The notes under the pieces: generated by a model | What the model was told of the DNA's origin: nothing | The model's database searches: none | What the model saw: the letters and a program-made list of their open reading frames with translations, nothing else | DNA from: Catenibacterium sp900764725 | GTDB lineage: Bacteria; Bacillota_I; Bacilli_A; Erysipelotrichales; Coprobacillaceae | Assembly: GCF_934754625.1 (NCBI RefSeq) | Contig: NZ_CAKVIU010000020.1 | Reading direction: 5' to 3' (one strand) | Length of the DNA: 33,532 nucleotides | Translations under genes and position numbers: made by a program | In this document: positions 33,244 to 33,532 of the stretch, piece after piece | Layout of the letters: every line of letters starts with the position of its first letter | Position numbering within the stretch: position 1 is the first letter of the stretch

Positions 33244-33269
33244 AAGCCTCCTATGTAGGGGGCTTTTTT
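33244..33269 (+). terminator. rho-independent terminator after rlmD operon
   Basis: AAGCCTCC (33244-33251) pairs with GGGGGCTT (33258-33265) with one wobble and a TATGTA loop; the T run continues to 33269. Confidence 0.88.
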
Positions 33270-33274
33270 ATGTT

Positions 33275-33450
33275 TAACACGCCGTGAGCAAGAATCCCCC
33301 CTACCTCTATATAGGCTAAGGATTAGCCGAATATAACGCTTGTAGACATCATTTAGTTCTGATGGTGCCGTAAGGTTACCGAACAGGCTGTGGTGGTTGA
33401 TGCAAGAAGCCCCGACTTCTAAGCAATGCGTAAGTCGGGGTAGTTCACGA
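33275..33450 (+). ncRNA. orphan omegaRNA-like right end of a TnpB (IS200/IS605) element
   Basis: This stretch has the look of the 3' region of TnpB elements: the CCGTAAGGTTACCGAACAGGC region, then GAAGCCCCGACTT closing a strong hairpin with AAGTCGGGG (33410-33418 with 33432-33440), followed directly by GTAGTTCAC. A second hairpin GGCTAA/TTAGCC lies at 33314-33328. In active elements this is the guide-RNA scaffold, with target DNA following the end. No tnpB lies upstream: the 33000 gene and its terminator are directly before it. In one frame 33279-33336 reads RREQESP..., perhaps leftover tnpB codons (speculative). Confidence 0.6.
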
Positions 33451-33467
33451 GATTTTGTTATAAATTA

Positions 33468-33509
33468 GTGGCGAAAAACCCATAGGCTTGCCTATGGGAT
33501 GAAAGCCAC
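33468..33509 (+). repeat. nested hairpin, possible IS200-type end
   Basis: CCCATAGG (33479-33486), CTTG loop, CCTATGGG (33491-33498): a perfect 8-bp stem nested inside GTGGC (33468-33472) and GCCAC (33505-33509). There is no following T run, so it is not a terminator. Subterminal hairpins of this kind are bound by TnpA in IS200/IS605 elements, but the neighbouring sequence ends at the window edge. Confidence 0.4.
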
Positions 33510-33532
33510 ATGATTTTTACTTAAGTTTTGTA

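Noticed and set aside
1..33532. CRISPR array, tRNA or rRNA genes
   Set aside because: No regularly spaced repeats, cloverleaf signatures or rRNA-like conserved stretches were seen on either strand.

Overview
The window is a gene-dense, low-G+C chromosomal segment, almost entirely housekeeping and almost entirely on the + strand. Gene order follows Firmicutes blocks: rsmE-mtaB-rpsU-phoH (as in the Bacillus yqe region), UPF0223/ftsW/ylbF/rsmD/coaD, and pcrA-ligA-camS-gatCAB. TGA is used as a stop, not as Trp. The protein style (GNAT-FolC fusion, divergent MurE, the GatA variant) suggests a gut member of the Erysipelotrichia (Catenibacterium/Coprobacillaceae-like). That assignment is inference without a database search.

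Layout. 1-270: intergenic region with a minus-strand terminator/leader-peptide structure for a gene beyond the left edge, plus short repeats that resemble an IS21-type end. 277-4842: rsmE, an unknown gene, mtaB, a MurE-like ligase and, from its own promoter, rpsU. 4900-5841: phoH, converging with mutY (minus). 6958-10041: darA (c-di-AMP receptor), then a two-gene unit of a GNAT-FolC fusion and a DEAD-box-like protein that has lost its catalytic motifs. 10197-12836: ppdK, behind a strong promoter overlapped by a cre-like site. 12934-15004: divergent DprA-like protein, rhomboid protease, flavodoxin-like protein. 15057-15626: def (minus). 15747-21551: one long, tightly packed operon, UPF0223-ftsW-ylbF-rsmD-coaD-pyrC-pyrK-pyrD, closed by a terminator. 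21613-30894: pcrA, ligA, a dead TnpB relic, camS and gatC-gatA-gatB. 30949-33239: a single-pass membrane protein, an RlmD-type rRNA methyltransferase and a small DUF2185-like protein. 33270-33532: structured non-coding DNA typical of the 3' end of a TnpB (IS200/IS605) element, with no tnpB upstream, followed by a nested hairpin.

The genes serve translation (rsmE, mtaB, rpsU, rsmD, rlmD, def, gatCAB), genome maintenance (mutY, pcrA, ligA), envelope growth (murE-like, ftsW), pyrimidine, CoA and folate metabolism, and PEP/pyruvate metabolism. No tRNA, rRNA, CRISPR array, prophage or complete mobile element was seen. I found no clear new multi-gene system. The most unusual signals are two pseudo-enzyme-like proteins (DEAD-box-like and DprA-like), the GNAT-FolC fusion, the MurE specificity-motif change, the left-edge attenuator, and two remnants of TnpB/omegaRNA elements.
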